64,000 nt of DNA from positions 62,001-126,000 of the forward strand of contig DASZTO010000079.1 in NCBI GenBank assembly GCA_035548175.1. Direction: 5' to 3'. Origin of the DNA: CALCHA01 sp035548175. Its GTDB lineage: Bacteria > Planctomycetota > Phycisphaerae > WQYP01. This document shows positions 10,371-19,065 of this stretch, piece after piece (the stretch's first letter is position 1; each line of letters opens with the position of its first letter). Below the pieces are notes generated by a model. The model was given only the letters and a program-made list of their open reading frames with translations. It made no database searches and was not told the origin of the DNA. Position numbers and translations under genes: made by a program.

Positions 10371-11512
10371 AATCTTTGAAAACCAACCCACGGAATCACC
10401 GCTTGAAGGGGGGAATAAAGGGGTCAGGAGTCATTGTATGTCCCCTTCCTCGCGGGGGGTGAACGATTGGAGGGGGTCAAACATCACATCCATCCCAACC
10501 TCACGCAGATAAATAGCCATATAAACTCTTAAATGTGGATCGTCCCCACGCCTGCTCCCTTGCCAGCAATAGCCGCCATCTCTCCGCAAACTCGCTCCCA
10601 TCACGGTAGCCCCTCTCACCTCACCCTACCCCGCCGCAACCCCAACATCCACGAAAATCCGCACCTCCCAAACCCGCTCCCATGCCCACCTTCTCCCCCT
10701 GCCCCCCTCCGTGTCCCCCTGTCCCCCTGTCCCCTTGTCTCCTTGTCCCCCCCGTTTCACCTTGTCACCATGTCACTCCTCCCCGCGCGCACAATCTGGC
10801 ATGCACCAAAAACATTCGCGCGCCAAAATCCCCGCCCCAACCCCCACAACCCCAACCCCTTACCCCAAATCACCCCCCGTCCCTGTGCGCACAAACTGGG
10901 CGCACCACCCCTCTATAGACAAAGAGGAGCACTGCGCCATGACCCAAACCACCCCAAAAAACCTTCGTGGTCGGGGGGGGCTTCACCTCTTCGTGTCTTC
11001 GTGTTTCCCTCGTCTGGGCCGGGCCGGAGAAAGCTGTGTCAAATTCCCGCAAAAACCTCATACACAAGCACAAAAACCTCAATCCGCAAAAGACACAACG
11101 GCAAAAACTCACCCTTTTTTGCAAAACACCCCCTACACATCGAAGAAAACCCCACCTCGCCACCCCAAAAACCTCAACTCGCCCCCTCTCCCCGCCATCC
11201 GACACCCGCCGCATGCCCCCCGGCCCTATGCCGCTCCACATCCCCTATCTTGCCATCCCCTGCCACCCAACCCCCCTCGTCGCAGCCCTCGCTACCCGCC
11301 ACCCACGCCCCCGCCCCTCACCCTCCTCACCCCGCGCTGCCGATAAAAATACCTGCCCGCCGCCAAAATGTCGGCACCCGCCCGCGCCCCGCCTCCCCCT
11401 CCTCCCCCATCCCCCCGACCGCTTCCCACTCCCCCGCGCAGCTACCCCTTCACGAACTGCTCATTTTCCCCTTGCAACCCCCTCCTTTTACGGTAGTTTT
11501 GCTCAGTATCCC
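10371..11512. other. Long gene-free, C-rich repeat stretch
   Basis: No coding region is supported in 1142 bases. The stretch contains a heptamer array at 10692-10776, a TTCGTG-type run near 10985-11010, and long homopolymer-like C-rich text. Near 10421-10436 there is a GGGGTCAGGAGTCATT motif. It may be a scar of REP/RAYT-type mobile DNA, although no transposase remains. The promoter of the GT2 gene lies at the right end. Confidence 0.6.
10692..10776 (+). repeat. Heptamer tandem repeat (CCCCTGT family)
   Basis: A degenerate run of about ten units, drifting from CCCCTGT through CCCTTGT and CTCCTTGT to CACCTTGT and CACCATGT. Period seven is maintained across most of it. Confidence 0.75.
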
Positions 11513-12553
11513 ATGCTGTACCCCGCCATCTCCATCATCATCCCCACCAAAGACCGCAGCGCCCTGCTTCGGCCGGCCCTCGATTCACTCCTCGCCCAAT
11601 CCCTCCCCGCCTGGGAAGCCATCGTCGTCGACGATGGCTCCTCCGACGATACCGCCTCCCTCGTCCGCTCCCTCGCCGCATCCGATCCCCGCTTCCGCTT
11701 CCTCTCGCGCAACCGAAACCCCGCCGGCGCCCCCACTTGCCGCAACATCGGCCTCGATCACGCACGGGCCACCGCCGTCCTCTTCCTCGACTCCGACGAC
11801 CTGCTCGCCCCCACCTGCCTCGCCGGACGACTCGCCGCACTCGACGCCCGCCCCCACGCCGACTTCATCGTCGCCAATGGCGAAATCTTCCGCCAGACCC
11901 CCGGCGACCTCAACCGCTTCTGGTCCACCTTCGATTCCCGAAACGACCTCGACCGCTTCCTTCGCGGCGACTCCGTCTGGGCCACCCCCGGCGTCCTCTG
12001 GCGCCGCGACAAACTCCGCTCCATCAACGCCTGGACCGAAGGCCTCCACCGCTGGCAGGATTGGGAACTCCACATCCGCGCCCAGTGCCGCCAGCTCCGC
12101 TACCACAAGCTGCCCATCGCCGACTACTTCATCCGCCGCAGCGACGACGACGGCATCAGCGCCTCCGATCATCAGCCCCAGGGCCGCGCCGAACGCCTCC
12201 TCGCCATGGCCGCCGCCATGCGCGAACTCCGCGCTTCCCCCGTCGCTACCCCCGATCGCGACGCCATCCTCGCCACCCTCGCCTTCGACACCTTCGTCCT
12301 GCTCACCAAATCCCGCCACGCCCGCCGCGCCGCCGCCCCCGCCTGGGACGCCTTCCGCCACGCCCGCGGCCGCCGCTCCGACCGCTTCTTCTCCGCCCTC
12401 GCTCCCCTCATCTCCAAGAGCGCTCCCGAAAGCCTCCTCGCCCAACGCCTCTACCGCCGCTGGAACCGCACCCCCCACGCCCCCACCAACCACCTCCACT
12501 GCAACGCCACCCACATCGCCTTCGAAGGCGATGCCTCCGCCGCCCTCGCCTGA
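11513..12553 (+). CDS. Family 2 glycosyltransferase (GT-A fold)
   Basis: A 346-residue cytosolic enzyme. The start at 11513 is chosen because the fold begins immediately (AISIIIPTKDRSALLRPAL). The nucleotide-sugar site shows VVDDGSSDDT near 38-47 and the metal-binding DSDD at 93-96. The acceptor-side segment has HRWQDWELHIRA, typical of GT2 enzymes with a W-[DE]-D/E motif. The C-terminal 100 residues are Arg-rich and helical. The sugar donor and acceptor cannot be deduced. No polysaccharide cluster surrounds it. There is no visible ribosome site before the ATG, and a GCTCAGTATCCC sequence precedes it directly, so a very short leader is possible. Confidence 0.9.
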   Translation: MLYPAISIIIPTKDRSALLRPALDSLLAQSLPAWEAIVVDDGSSDDTASLVRSLAASDPRFRFLSRNRNPAGAPTCRNIGLDHARATAVLFLDSDDLLAPTCLAGRLAALDARPHADFIVANGEIFRQTPGDLNRFWSTFDSRNDLDRFLRGDSVWATPGVLWRRDKLRSINAWTEGLHRWQDWELHIRAQCRQLRYHKLPIADYFIRRSDDDGISASDHQPQGRAERLLAMAAAMRELRASPVATPDRDAILATLAFDTFVLLTKSRHARRAAAPAWDAFRHARGRRSDRFFSALAPLISKSAPESLLAQRLYRRWNRTPHAPTNHLHCNATHIAFEGDASAALA

Positions 12554-12575
12554 CCCCCCCCCACCCTCCCCCCCC

Positions 12576-12977
12576 TCAGCTCCCCGCCCCCACCGGAAAC
12601 CTGCCCCCACGCCCACCGCCCCCGCCTGCCGCTCCGCTCCGCCACCGCAGCACCCCCAGACACCCCGCCACGCCCAGCAGCACCATCCACCACGGAATCA
12701 TCACCGTCCGCACCCCAGACCCGCTCAACCAGTGTACACCGGTGAAAAAAGTCGAAAACGAAAGCTGCCTCACCACCGGCAACACATGAAACGACGCCAC
12801 CCCGTTCCGCGAGGTCCACCCCGCAAAAGGCCCGAAGCAGGAAACGCCCACATAGGCCCGCCCCAGCGACAGCTGCCACACCGCAAACTGCGAAAGCACC
12901 AGCATCGCCACCATCGCCAGCGGCAAGACCTGCACCGCCACCCACGTGATTCGCGCCATCCCGCGCCTTCCAGCCAC
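12576..12977 (-). CDS. Small two-helix membrane protein, unknown
   Basis: A 133-residue predicted membrane protein read from an ATG at 12977; a second ATG lies 18 bases in. Two hydrophobic helices are seen, one near residues 12-33 (rich in Val/Met/Leu) and one near 94-113 (IPWWMVLLGVAGCLGVL). Between them is an exported-looking loop with aromatic and Gly residues. The last 20 residues are Gly/Arg-rich. It converges with the GT2 gene, with 22 bases between the stops. The family is not recognised. The frame is supported by the hydrophobic pattern; the competing frame on the same strand gives a low-complexity protein. Confidence 0.55.
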   Translation of the reverse strand: MAGRRGMARITWVAVQVLPLAMVAMLVLSQFAVWQLSLGRAYVGVSCFGPFAGWTSRNGVASFHVLPVVRQLSFSTFFTGVHWLSGSGVRTVMIPWWMVLLGVAGCLGVLRWRSGAAGGGGGRGGRFPVGAGS

Positions 12978-13021
12978 GACATCACTCCTTCGCCCCCGCC
13001 CCGCCCGACGCGAACAGTGTC

Positions 13022-15724
13022 TCAGCGATTGTTGGGGTTGTTCATGAACTGCGCCGTCTGCATTTGCAGGTTGTTGATGCGCGTCCTCTGGTCGCGCGTC
13101 GGCTGGGCGTCGCCGGCGGCGTTCAAGTCGTTCATCGCGGTGCGGCCATCGCGACGCGCCAGCGCATCCTGCGCAAGCTGCAGGAACGCCTCGGCGACGG
13201 CGGGTCCCGTGGCGTCGGTGGAAAAGTTCGAGTCGCCCTTGGCGTTGGACACCCGCGGCGTGTTGGTTCCGGGCATGTGGCCCAGGGCAGCCGCCTGGCG
13301 GAAGGAGGCAATCGCCGGATCGCGCTGATTCTGCGACATGAGCAGCTCGCCCGCCGCCGCGTAAGTAGCCGCCGCCAGCGACGCCCCGTTCATCGGCGTC
13401 GGAACCGGAACGTCCGGGGCATTGGGATTGGGCAGCATGGCTCCGAACATATCCGCGCCCAGGCCGCCGGGGGCGAAGCGCGGCGGATAGGAGGCCGCCT
13501 CTTGGGCGTCGGCCAGCGCCGCGGTGATGTCCTTGGCCTGCACATGGCGGGTCATGGAGAGCGCCAGCAGCCGCATAAGCAGCGCGAAATCCTGGGCATT
13601 CCGGGGCAGCTTCGCTCCGGCGCCCTGGTCGTCAATCGCCAGCCGGGCTTTCTCCAGGGCGATGGCGACGCGGAGCGTGGCGTCGGAAGCGTCGCGCTCC
13701 CGCGCGTCCGCCTGGGCCAGCGACAGGTAGGCGCTGGTGCGGGCATCGGCCGGATCGAGCGTCCGGGCGCGTTCGATGTCCTTGCGCACCGTCGGCCAGC
13801 CGTTGGGATGAATGTTCGCCCACACGCGTTCCAGCAGGGGCCCGGCGGTGGTCTGATAGAGCTTGTTTTCGGTGATGCGCTCCTCGGTCGCTTCATCGGC
13901 CATGCCGTGGGTGAGATAGTAAGTCAGCAGGGCGTCATGGGCTTTGAGCGACTGAGGGTATTGGGCGACGGCCTTCTGGAGGAAACCGAGCGTGGCCTCG
14001 GGCGTGCCGAAGTAAAACTGGTATTCGCTCTGGAGGAGCAGTCCTTCGAGCGATGCGGGATCCAGTTTGATCGCCTGCTCCATCAGGGATCGGGCCTCGC
14101 TGATGATGGCTTGGGCGCGGGCCTGGTCCTGGTCGGCTTCCTGAAGCTCCGCCTGTGTGGGGTCGTGGCGATAGGTGGTGGTGACCTCATAGACGCCGTC
14201 GGAACGATTTTCCGTGTGGGAATAGGAAGTGAAGGTCGGCGTGCGCAGCGCTTGAGCGCGGCCGCGCAAGGAGCCGGCCTCCTGGGCGCGATACTCGGCG
14301 AGCAGGCGGATCGCCTCGGCGTTGTTGGCCCCGGCGATCGACAACACCTGCTGGATTTCGTTATTCGCCTGGCCGGTCTGACCGGCGGCATCGAAGCAGT
14401 AGGCGGATTCGACCAGCGCGGGCACGTTGCGGGGATCGAGCTTGAGGGCGTTGCCCAGATAAAACGAGGCGCGGCTGATCTCCATCTCCTGGGAATACTG
14501 GTAGCGGTAGGGCGTCAGGCCGCGGCGGGGCTCGACGGATTCGCCGCGGTTGGGCAGTTCCTGGAGGATGTATTTGGCCATGGCCACGAGGGGCGCGGGG
14601 TTCCTGGGCGCTGCGAGGGCGGCGTCGTTGAGTTGCCGGAGCTGATCCTGATACTCCTCATCATAGCGCCGGGAGAAGGCGCTGCTGGCTCGCTGAAATT
14701 GAACGGCCAGGGGCAGGAGGTCCGAGACGCTCTTGCCGGCGGCGGCGGCGGCATCGAGTTTCGCCAGCAGCGCGGAGGGCGCGTCCATGACCGGATCGGC
14801 GGTGACCATGCGCAGGACTTGCCTGGCGGCGGGATCGTCGGTTTTCGGGTCATATTTTTCAGCCGCGGCGAGGTCAGCCATGGCGCGGCGATTGTCGCCC
14901 TCGGCGGCGGCGGCGAGGGCCCGGCCGCGATAGGCGGGAGCGGAGGTCAGGTTGATGGTCAGGGCGATCGTGTACTCGCGGCGTGCGCTCTGGGGACGGC
15001 CCAAGCGGCGATACACCTCGCCGGCGATGAAGCGGATGTCGCCGTCGAACGGGAAGAAAGTTTTCGCCAGGTTGTCGGCGGCGAGGGCGTCCTGGAGCTC
15101 GCCCTTGTCGAGGTGCCGCCGCGCATTTTGATAGCTGAAAGAGGCCATATCCTTGGAGGCAAGGTAGCGATTGGCGAACCAGGCGGCCGCTTTATCCGCC
15201 GCCGCCTGGAGCGCGGGCGTGTGCGGATCGCCGCCGGTGCGCCTGGCGTTGTAGACGCTCATCGCGAAGTCATAAGCGACGCAGGAGGCGTAAGCGGTGT
15301 CGTAATCGTCCCGGCCCTGGACCATGTAACCGGGCATGCCTCCCCAGCCGGCGGTGTTGCCCTGCGGGGAGATGTCGGCGACGGCCCAGAGCGCGTATTC
15401 CCAGAGCGTTCCTTCGCGCGAATTGGGGATGTGGGCGTGGGAAAGATCGTCGTGGGCGTCGGGATAATCGCCGGAGACGGTTTCGGCGACGGCGCGGGCG
15501 AGATACATGCGGGGATCGGGTTGGCGCTGGATGGCGGCGGTGAAATCGTCGATGGCCTGCTTGTACTGGCGGGCGCGCAGGGCCATGAGGCCCTCGTATT
15601 CGGCGGAGAAGAAAGCGGGGTCTCCCTGGGGCGCCGGCGGCGCGGCGGAGGCTTGGCGGCCCGCAACGCCCGCGGCCAGGGACATCACCAGAATCGACAA
15701 CCACCGATTGGAGGCCTGACGCAT
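13022..15724 (-). CDS. Large secreted TPR-repeat protein
   Basis: A 900-residue exported protein with a signal peptide (LVMSLAAGVAGRQASAA). TPR motifs recur along the length. The clearest are near the N-terminus (EYEGLMALRARQYKQAIDDF), near 250-300 and again after 560 (AIKLDPASLEGLLLQSEYQF). Between them are Ala-rich helices. It probably acts as a periplasmic scaffold; no catalytic motif is seen. The start is an ATG with a TATAAA box about 37 bases upstream at 15761-15766, so it can be transcribed on its own. It also lies 88 bases downstream of a sensor kinase gene in the same direction, which makes read-through likely. Confidence 0.85.
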   Translation of the reverse strand: MRQASNRWLSILVMSLAAGVAGRQASAAPPAPQGDPAFFSAEYEGLMALRARQYKQAIDDFTAAIQRQPDPRMYLARAVAETVSGDYPDAHDDLSHAHIPNSREGTLWEYALWAVADISPQGNTAGWGGMPGYMVQGRDDYDTAYASCVAYDFAMSVYNARRTGGDPHTPALQAAADKAAAWFANRYLASKDMASFSYQNARRHLDKGELQDALAADNLAKTFFPFDGDIRFIAGEVYRRLGRPQSARREYTIALTINLTSAPAYRGRALAAAAEGDNRRAMADLAAAEKYDPKTDDPAARQVLRMVTADPVMDAPSALLAKLDAAAAAGKSVSDLLPLAVQFQRASSAFSRRYDEEYQDQLRQLNDAALAAPRNPAPLVAMAKYILQELPNRGESVEPRRGLTPYRYQYSQEMEISRASFYLGNALKLDPRNVPALVESAYCFDAAGQTGQANNEIQQVLSIAGANNAEAIRLLAEYRAQEAGSLRGRAQALRTPTFTSYSHTENRSDGVYEVTTTYRHDPTQAELQEADQDQARAQAIISEARSLMEQAIKLDPASLEGLLLQSEYQFYFGTPEATLGFLQKAVAQYPQSLKAHDALLTYYLTHGMADEATEERITENKLYQTTAGPLLERVWANIHPNGWPTVRKDIERARTLDPADARTSAYLSLAQADARERDASDATLRVAIALEKARLAIDDQGAGAKLPRNAQDFALLMRLLALSMTRHVQAKDITAALADAQEAASYPPRFAPGGLGADMFGAMLPNPNAPDVPVPTPMNGASLAAATYAAAGELLMSQNQRDPAIASFRQAAALGHMPGTNTPRVSNAKGDSNFSTDATGPAVAEAFLQLAQDALARRDGRTAMNDLNAAGDAQPTRDQRTRINNLQMQTAQFMNNPNNR

Positions 15725-15812
15725 GGGGCACCGGCGGGTAAGAGATGTGGATCGCTCTCTTTTATACTCGCTGGCGGGTTCTCGCGGAAACGTCGCGGCG
15801 TCATGCGGTCGC

Positions 15813-16943
15813 TCAGCCGAGAGGCGCGAGGGGCAGGGTGAAGCGCCATTGCGGTCCCTCGGGCGCGGTCAGGCGCTCGATGCCACCGCGATGCGCCGCG
15901 GCGATCTCGCGCGCCACGGCCAGGGAAATGCCGTCGCGTCCGGAAGGGGAGCTGGCTTCGGCAAAGAGGGGATCGACGGCGTCGTGGCGGAGCTGGATGA
16001 CGATGGCCTGGGAGTCGGAATGGGTCTGCGCGCCGATGGCGACGGTCGCGCCGGTTTTGGCCATGCGCCGCGCGGCGGTGAGCAGCGCCGCCATGGCATA
16101 GGCCGCCCGGGTCAAATCCGCGTGCACGGCAGGCAGCGTGTCGGGCAAATCGATCTGAATCGCAAGGCCTTTTTCGGAAATCTCGCGCTGGAGCGAGCGG
16201 ACGGCGGCATCCACGATCGCGCCGGCGTGCAGGGGTTCGACCTGGAGGGGCGCCTTGCCGGAGCGCAGGCGTCCGACGTCGAGGAGGTCATCGATCAACT
16301 GATTGAGCCGCTCCGCGTCCTGGCGGGCGGTGGTGAGCAGCTCGCGATCGCGGGGCGCCAGGCCGTTGGAGGCGTCATCGACCAGCAGGTGGATGGCCAT
16401 CTGGAGGGAAGTCAGGGGCGTTTTGAGCTCATGGGACACGGTGGAAAGCAGGCCGGACTTGGCCTCATCGGCCTGTCGCCGGCCGGTGGCGTCGATGAGG
16501 ATCAGGGCGATGCCGGTGAAGTCGCCTGCGGCGCCGGCGAGGGGGATGGCGCGGGGCACCAGGAAGAGTTCGCGTCCCTGGTCGAAGACCTGCACGGCGG
16601 CGGCGGGCTGCTCGGCGTGCACGGGCTGGCGGCGCGATTTGACCTCTTCGAGCAGCGGCATCAGCCAGCGGTGGGGGAGTTCCGCGGCGGGCGTTTTGGG
16701 CCAGAGACGCAGCAGCGAGACCGCCGGCTCGTTGGCGGTTTCAATGATCAGGTCGGGCGAGAACAGGGCGACGGGATGCGGGAGCGTGTCGAGGATGGTC
16801 TGAAGGGAAGGGGCGGCATCGAGGACGCGCTGGCGGGCGATGTGGTTCTTCACCAGGCGGCGAATGATGAGACGTTGAACGGCGAGAAGCGCGAGCGCGA
16901 GCACCAGAGCGAAGGAGAGAAGCAGGGTGAGCGTGACGAGCAT
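15813..16943 (-). CDS. Sensor histidine kinase with decayed ATPase domain
   Basis: A 376-residue membrane kinase from an ATG at 16943. It has one N-terminal transmembrane helix (residues 2-22), then a PAS-like sensor (residues 40-150, LDTLPHPVALFSPD), and a dimerisation domain with the phospho-acceptor His171 in STVSHELKTPLTSL. The expected HATPase_c region follows but lacks its hallmarks. The N-box is ALLTAARR instead of an NLLxNA form, no DxGxG G1 box is seen, and only a weak G2-like GRDGISLAVAREIAAAH remains. Autophosphorylation is therefore doubtful. It may act as a phosphatase or accept phosphate from another kinase. It is placed between a GT41 gene and a secreted TPR gene, with an NtrC-type regulator upstream. 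Confidence 0.85.
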   Translation of the reverse strand: MLVTLTLLLSFALVLALALLAVQRLIIRRLVKNHIARQRVLDAAPSLQTILDTLPHPVALFSPDLIIETANEPAVSLLRLWPKTPAAELPHRWLMPLLEEVKSRRQPVHAEQPAAAVQVFDQGRELFLVPRAIPLAGAAGDFTGIALILIDATGRRQADEAKSGLLSTVSHELKTPLTSLQMAIHLLVDDASNGLAPRDRELLTTARQDAERLNQLIDDLLDVGRLRSGKAPLQVEPLHAGAIVDAAVRSLQREISEKGLAIQIDLPDTLPAVHADLTRAAYAMAALLTAARRMAKTGATVAIGAQTHSDSQAIVIQLRHDAVDPLFAEASSPSGRDGISLAVAREIAAAHRGGIERLTAPEGPQWRFTLPLAPLG

Positions 16944-16991
16944 CAAGAGATGTTACGCCGTGGATGCGGAAAGGGAAGGCGCTGCGGGAGC

Positions 16992-18986
16992 CTATGGCGG
17001 CGGGGATGCAGACTGGGCGGCGGTCCAGATCGCACGGAAGGCGGCTTCGACATCGCGAGCGTACTGGGCGGCGTTCATCAGCGGGGAGGCTTCCATGCGG
17101 GGCCTCAGGGTGGCGCGCAGCGCGGCCAGGCGATCTGTGTCCCGGGCGAGCGCGATGGCGATGCGGGGGTAATCCTCCGGGGTCGTGGCGATCAGCTCTT
17201 TGAGGTCCAGGTGGGTGAGCAGGGAAGCGCCCATGCGGCCGGGGCGGGCCTGGCCGGCGAGGGTGACGAGGGGGACGCCCATGTGGAGCAGCTGGCAGGA
17301 GGTGGTGTGGCCATTGAAGGGCCAGGAGTCGAGGGCGATGTCGATGTCGCGGAGGTCGGCGAGGAAATCGAGCAGCGCGGCGGCGGGTTTGAGCGACAGG
17401 CGCTCGGGCGGCAGGCCGGCGGCGGCACAGCGGTCGAGTGTGTAGGCGCGGACGGACGCATCGGCGAGGGCGGCGTGTTGGATGATGAAGCGCGCGCGTG
17501 GCAAGGCGGCGGCGATTTGGGCCCAGGCGTGGAGGACGGGGGGGCGGAGCTTGGCGAGCTGGTTGAAGGAGCCGAAGGTGATGCGGCCGGAGGAGAGGGC
17601 GGGGGGCGGGAAAACGGGAGAGACGTTGGGAGGGGGCTGATAGCAGGCGAAGATCGGCAGTCGCAGGAGTTTTTCGGTGGCGAAGGAATCGGGAGCGGTG
17701 GGCGGGTGCAGGATGGCGTCGGTGATTTGGTAATCGATTTGGGTGAGGCCGGTGGTGTTGGGATAGCCGATCATGGCGACCTGGAGCGGCGCGGGGCGTG
17801 CGTGGAAAAGCGGGAGGTGGTTATGGGCGGTGTGACCGGCGAGATCGACGAGGATGTCGATGCGGTCCTGCTGGATCAGGTGGAAGGTTTGCTCGGTGGT
17901 GAGGGCGGAGATGTCGCGCCAGTGGTCGGCGTGGGTTTGCAGGCGGTGGGTGACGGCGTCGGGCCGCGCGGGAGGGGGGAAGTTGGCGTAGCAGAAGATT
18001 TCGAAGTGTGTGTGATCGTGGTGGGCAAGGAGGGGTTCGACGAAGAAGGCGACGGAGTGGGTGCGGAAATCGGAGGAGAGGTAGCCGATGCGCAGGCGGC
18101 GGGTGGGGGAGGGATCGCGCGGAGTTTGGGGCCGGGCGACGGCGGGGAGGGTGGCGGCCCATTGGCGGTGGATGTCGAAAAGTTGCTGCGGGGAGAGGCG
18201 GTCATCGTAGTTGGCGAGGTTGATGAGGTTGCTGAAAAAATCGGTGTGGGCGGGGTTAAGGGCGACGGCGTGGCGGCAGGCGTCGGTGGCGCGGTCGAGG
18301 TCGCCGCGGTCGAAGTGGAGGGAGCCGAGGGCGGCCCAGGTGTGCTGGTGCGTGGGGAGGCGGGCGAGGAAATTCTCGAGGAGCGCGATGGCTTCGTCGG
18401 AGCGCTGGGCTTGCTGAAGGCAGAGGGCGAGATCGTTGGTGATCGCGGGATTGTCGGGTTGAAGGGCGGCGGCCTGGCGGGCGCAATCGATGGCTTCGGG
18501 GAGGCGCCTGAGGGCGCGGAGGGTGAGGGCGAGGTTGTAGAGGAGCTCGAAGTTGTGGGGATGAATGGGCTGGGCGGCGAGGAGGTGGTGGAGGCTTTCG
18601 TCGAGGTTTCCGGCGGAGCGCAGGAGGGCGGCGAGGTTGACGCGCGGGGTGAGGGAGGCGGGATCGAGGCGAAGCGCGTTTTCGTAATGGCGGGCGGCGT
18701 CGGAGGGGCGGCCGAGGTTTTGGGCGCAGAGGCCGAGCATGATGTGGAGGTCGGGATGGGCGGGGAAATGGGGGAGGGTTTTGGCGGCGATGTCGTAGGC
18801 GAGGGCGAAGACATCGGAGGCTGGGTGGCTGTTGATGATCGTTACGGCGCATTCCGTGAGGCGCAACAGGTCGTTGGGAGCGGCAGCCAGGGGGAGGGCG
18901 GCGCGGCAGGCGTCGAGCGCGGCGGGGACATTTGAGTGGCGAATGCCGTCGGTGGCGCTGTCCAGCAGTTGGGCAAGAGTGGGCAC
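16992..18986 (-). CDS. GT41 O-GlcNAc-transferase-like protein with TPR domain
   Basis: A 664-residue protein when started at a GTG at 18986, which follows a GGAG site; a GTG at 19019 without one is the alternative. The first 260 residues are TPR repeats (NLGRPSDAARHYENALRLDP and others). The rest is a SPINDLY/OGT-type GT41 catalytic domain with RIGYLSSDFRTHSVAFF, ILVDLAGHTAHNHLP, ITFGSFNQLAKLRP, SWPFNGHTTSCQLLHMGVP and a TLAGQARPGRMGASLL phosphate-binding turn. GT41 enzymes usually add GlcNAc to Ser/Thr of proteins. Bacterial members are little characterised. The gene sits between an NtrC-type regulator and a histidine kinase, so a regulatory protein may be its substrate; that is inference. 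Confidence 0.88.
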   Translation of the reverse strand: MPTLAQLLDSATDGIRHSNVPAALDACRAALPLAAAPNDLLRLTECAVTIINSHPASDVFALAYDIAAKTLPHFPAHPDLHIMLGLCAQNLGRPSDAARHYENALRLDPASLTPRVNLAALLRSAGNLDESLHHLLAAQPIHPHNFELLYNLALTLRALRRLPEAIDCARQAAALQPDNPAITNDLALCLQQAQRSDEAIALLENFLARLPTHQHTWAALGSLHFDRGDLDRATDACRHAVALNPAHTDFFSNLINLANYDDRLSPQQLFDIHRQWAATLPAVARPQTPRDPSPTRRLRIGYLSSDFRTHSVAFFVEPLLAHHDHTHFEIFCYANFPPPARPDAVTHRLQTHADHWRDISALTTEQTFHLIQQDRIDILVDLAGHTAHNHLPLFHARPAPLQVAMIGYPNTTGLTQIDYQITDAILHPPTAPDSFATEKLLRLPIFACYQPPPNVSPVFPPPALSSGRITFGSFNQLAKLRPPVLHAWAQIAAALPRARFIIQHAALADASVRAYTLDRCAAAGLPPERLSLKPAAALLDFLADLRDIDIALDSWPFNGHTTSCQLLHMGVPLVTLAGQARPGRMGASLLTHLDLKELIATTPEDYPRIAIALARDTDRLAALRATLRPRMEASPLMNAAQYARDVEAAFRAIWTAAQSASPPP

Positions 18987-19065
18987 GAGGCGGCGCTCCG
19001 GGCGATGGCATGGGAGCACTGTTGTAACGGTTGGAGCGGCCAGCGGCGAGCGGCGGGGCGGGGTT

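Noticed and set aside
15723..18935. A very long + strand open frame (over 1000 codons) across the kinase and GT41 genes
   Set aside because: It is antisense to two well-supported genes and consists of low-complexity Gly/Glu/Val text. It is a by-product of the codon bias, as are similar frames at 3121-4899 (minus), 20532-22493 (+), 51205-52959 (+) and 13064-15841 (+).
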